Made by a program: the position numbers and the translations under genes
In this document: piece by piece, positions 5,981 to 6,622 of the stretch
Layout: every line of letters begins with the position of its first letter
How positions within the stretch are numbered: the stretch's first letter is position 1
Source: Actinomycetales bacterium
Lineage (GTDB): Bacteria > Actinomycetota > Actinomycetes > Mycobacteriales > Mycobacteriaceae
NCBI GenBank assembly: GCA_012841845.1
Contig: DUTZ01000009.1
Location: 1 to 6,622, forward strand
Length of the DNA: 6,622 nt
Direction of reading: 5' to 3'
The notes under the pieces: model-generated
Databases searched by the model: none
The model's input: only the letters and a program-made list of their open reading frames with translations
What the model was told of the DNA's origin: nothing

Positions 5981-6622
5981 CGGGTCACCGCCACGCTGCC
6001 CACGCCACTACGGACGTCGAGGGTGAGCACCGGGCCGCCGGGGCCGTCCGCGCCGTGGTCGAGCCCGGACGGGCACTCGACGCTGCCGACCCCGGAGTGG
6101 CAGGTGACCCGCACGTCGAGGTCGCGGGGCAGGTCGATGTCGATGCTGCCGACGTCGGTGGTGACGGAGTAGTGGCGGTCGCGGTCCAGTTCGAGGCCAC
6201 TCAGGTCCACATCGACCGAGCCGACCTTGTGGACCACCGGGGTGTCGAGCTGGGCGGGTTCGGTGATCACCACGTCGCGCGAGCCGGAGTCCTCCCAGCC
6301 GCCCTCGGGGATGTACGGGTTGACCAGCGAGGCCAGCAGGACGAACCCGGCGAGCGGGCCGGCCACCACGAGCAGGCCGTGTCCGCGGCCGGTGACGGCG
6401 CCGACGATCAGCCCGGCGGCCACCACGGCGAGGGCGATCGCCGCGATGGTGGTGGCGGAGAGCCACGTGACGCCGGCGAACTGCGCGAGCCCGATGCACA
6501 CGGCCACGGCGATGATCGCCAGGCCCAGGGTGATCTTGGTCAGACGCGAGCGCGGCTCGGGCTCGGGCTCCGGCGCGTCGCCGGGCTCGGGCAGGTCCCA
6601 CGCGAAGGGCGCGGCGCCGAGC
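5977..6622 (-). CDS. PspC/toast-rack-type envelope-stress membrane protein, 5'-truncated
   Basis: The last 214 residues are visible; the reading frame stays open to the right edge, so the N-terminus is outside the window. The visible part starts with a Pro/Glu linker (PFAWDLPEP, then EPEPEP, to about residue 23), which in actinobacterial PspC-type proteins often follows an N-terminal PspC domain. Three hydrophobic segments follow (about 30-49, 57-75 and 80-99). The C-terminal portion (about 105-214) is predicted extracytoplasmic and carries four short VGS(V/I) rungs at about 133, 157, 178 and 207, the beta-strand pattern of toast-rack/DUF4097/LiaF-like domains. Such proteins sense or damp cell-envelope stress, often with a two-component system. 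An internal GTG at 6507 lies within the first helix and is not the likely start. The stop overlaps the next gene's ATG. A similar membrane protein near guaA in Corynebacterium, EsrI, inhibits a sensor kinase (from memory). The PspC domain itself is not visible. Confidence 0.75.
   Translation of the reverse strand, partial: LGAAPFAWDLPEPGDAPEPEPEPRSRLTKITLGLAIIAVAVCIGLAQFAGVTWLSATTIAAIALAVVAAGLIVGAVTGRGHGLLVVAGPLAGFVLLASLVNPYIPEGGWEDSGSRDVVITEPAQLDTPVVHKVGSVDVDLSGLELDRDRHYSVTTDVGSIDIDLPRDLDVRVTCHSGVGSVECPSGLDHGADGPGGPVLTLDVRSGVGSVAVTR

Noticed and set aside
5977..6507. GTG at 6507 as the true start of the PspC-like gene
   Set aside because: It would begin within the first membrane helix; the frame continues in a plausible Pro/Glu linker and helix to the right edge without a stop.

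Overview
This is a very GC-rich window from an actinobacterium. Three features point to a mycolic-acid-type lineage (Mycobacteriales: Dietzia, Rhodococcus, Gordonia or a relative): tandem wax ester synthase/diacylglycerol acyltransferase (WS/DGAT) genes, a GuaA with an actinobacterial-style N-terminal extension, and a PspC-type membrane protein beyond guaA. The genus is inferred from gene content and cannot be proven here.

Positions 1-3653 (minus strand): a head-to-tail array of three paralogous WS/DGAT acyltransferase genes. The promoter-proximal one (3653 to 2073) encodes 526 aa and ends in an unusual Lys/Arg/Pro/Ala/Thr-rich, histone H1-like tail. The second (2068 to 662) encodes a standard 468 aa enzyme. 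The third starts with GTG at 657 and runs off the left edge after 219 residues. Both internal junctions have the same layout: a TGA stop, four bases, then a GTG start, with the Shine-Dalgarno sequence inside the end of the upstream gene. The three are very probably co-transcribed and translationally coupled. All three keep the HHxxxDG active-site motif, so the operon should make storage triacylglycerol and/or wax esters from acyl-CoA.

Positions 3654-3791: a 138-bp divergent promoter region. It holds a perfect 9-bp direct repeat spaced 21 bp apart around a GC palindrome. It also holds a TAGACT -10-like hexamer seven bases before the guaA GTG, which suggests a leaderless guaA mRNA.

Positions 3792-5396 (plus strand): guaA, glutamine-hydrolysing GMP synthase, complete and apparently fully functional (534 aa).

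Positions 5397-5557: a convergent intergenic region with a 62-bp nearly perfect palindrome (26-bp perfect arms, one C:C mismatch, palindromic GAAATTTC centre), followed by three 13-bp G-rich tandem repeats with G-quadruplex potential. The palindrome probably ends transcription from both sides, and may also be a dispersed genomic repeat.

Positions 5558-6622 (minus strand): two overlapping genes (ATGA overlap). The upstream one is a 5'-truncated PspC/toast-rack-like envelope-stress membrane protein. The downstream one is a 140 aa protein with a disordered N-terminus and a two-helix membrane hairpin. Their place next to guaA resembles the corynebacterial EsrI region, where an inhibitor membrane protein works with a two-component system. 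That comparison is from memory and unverified. No RNA gene, CRISPR array or mobile-element gene was seen.
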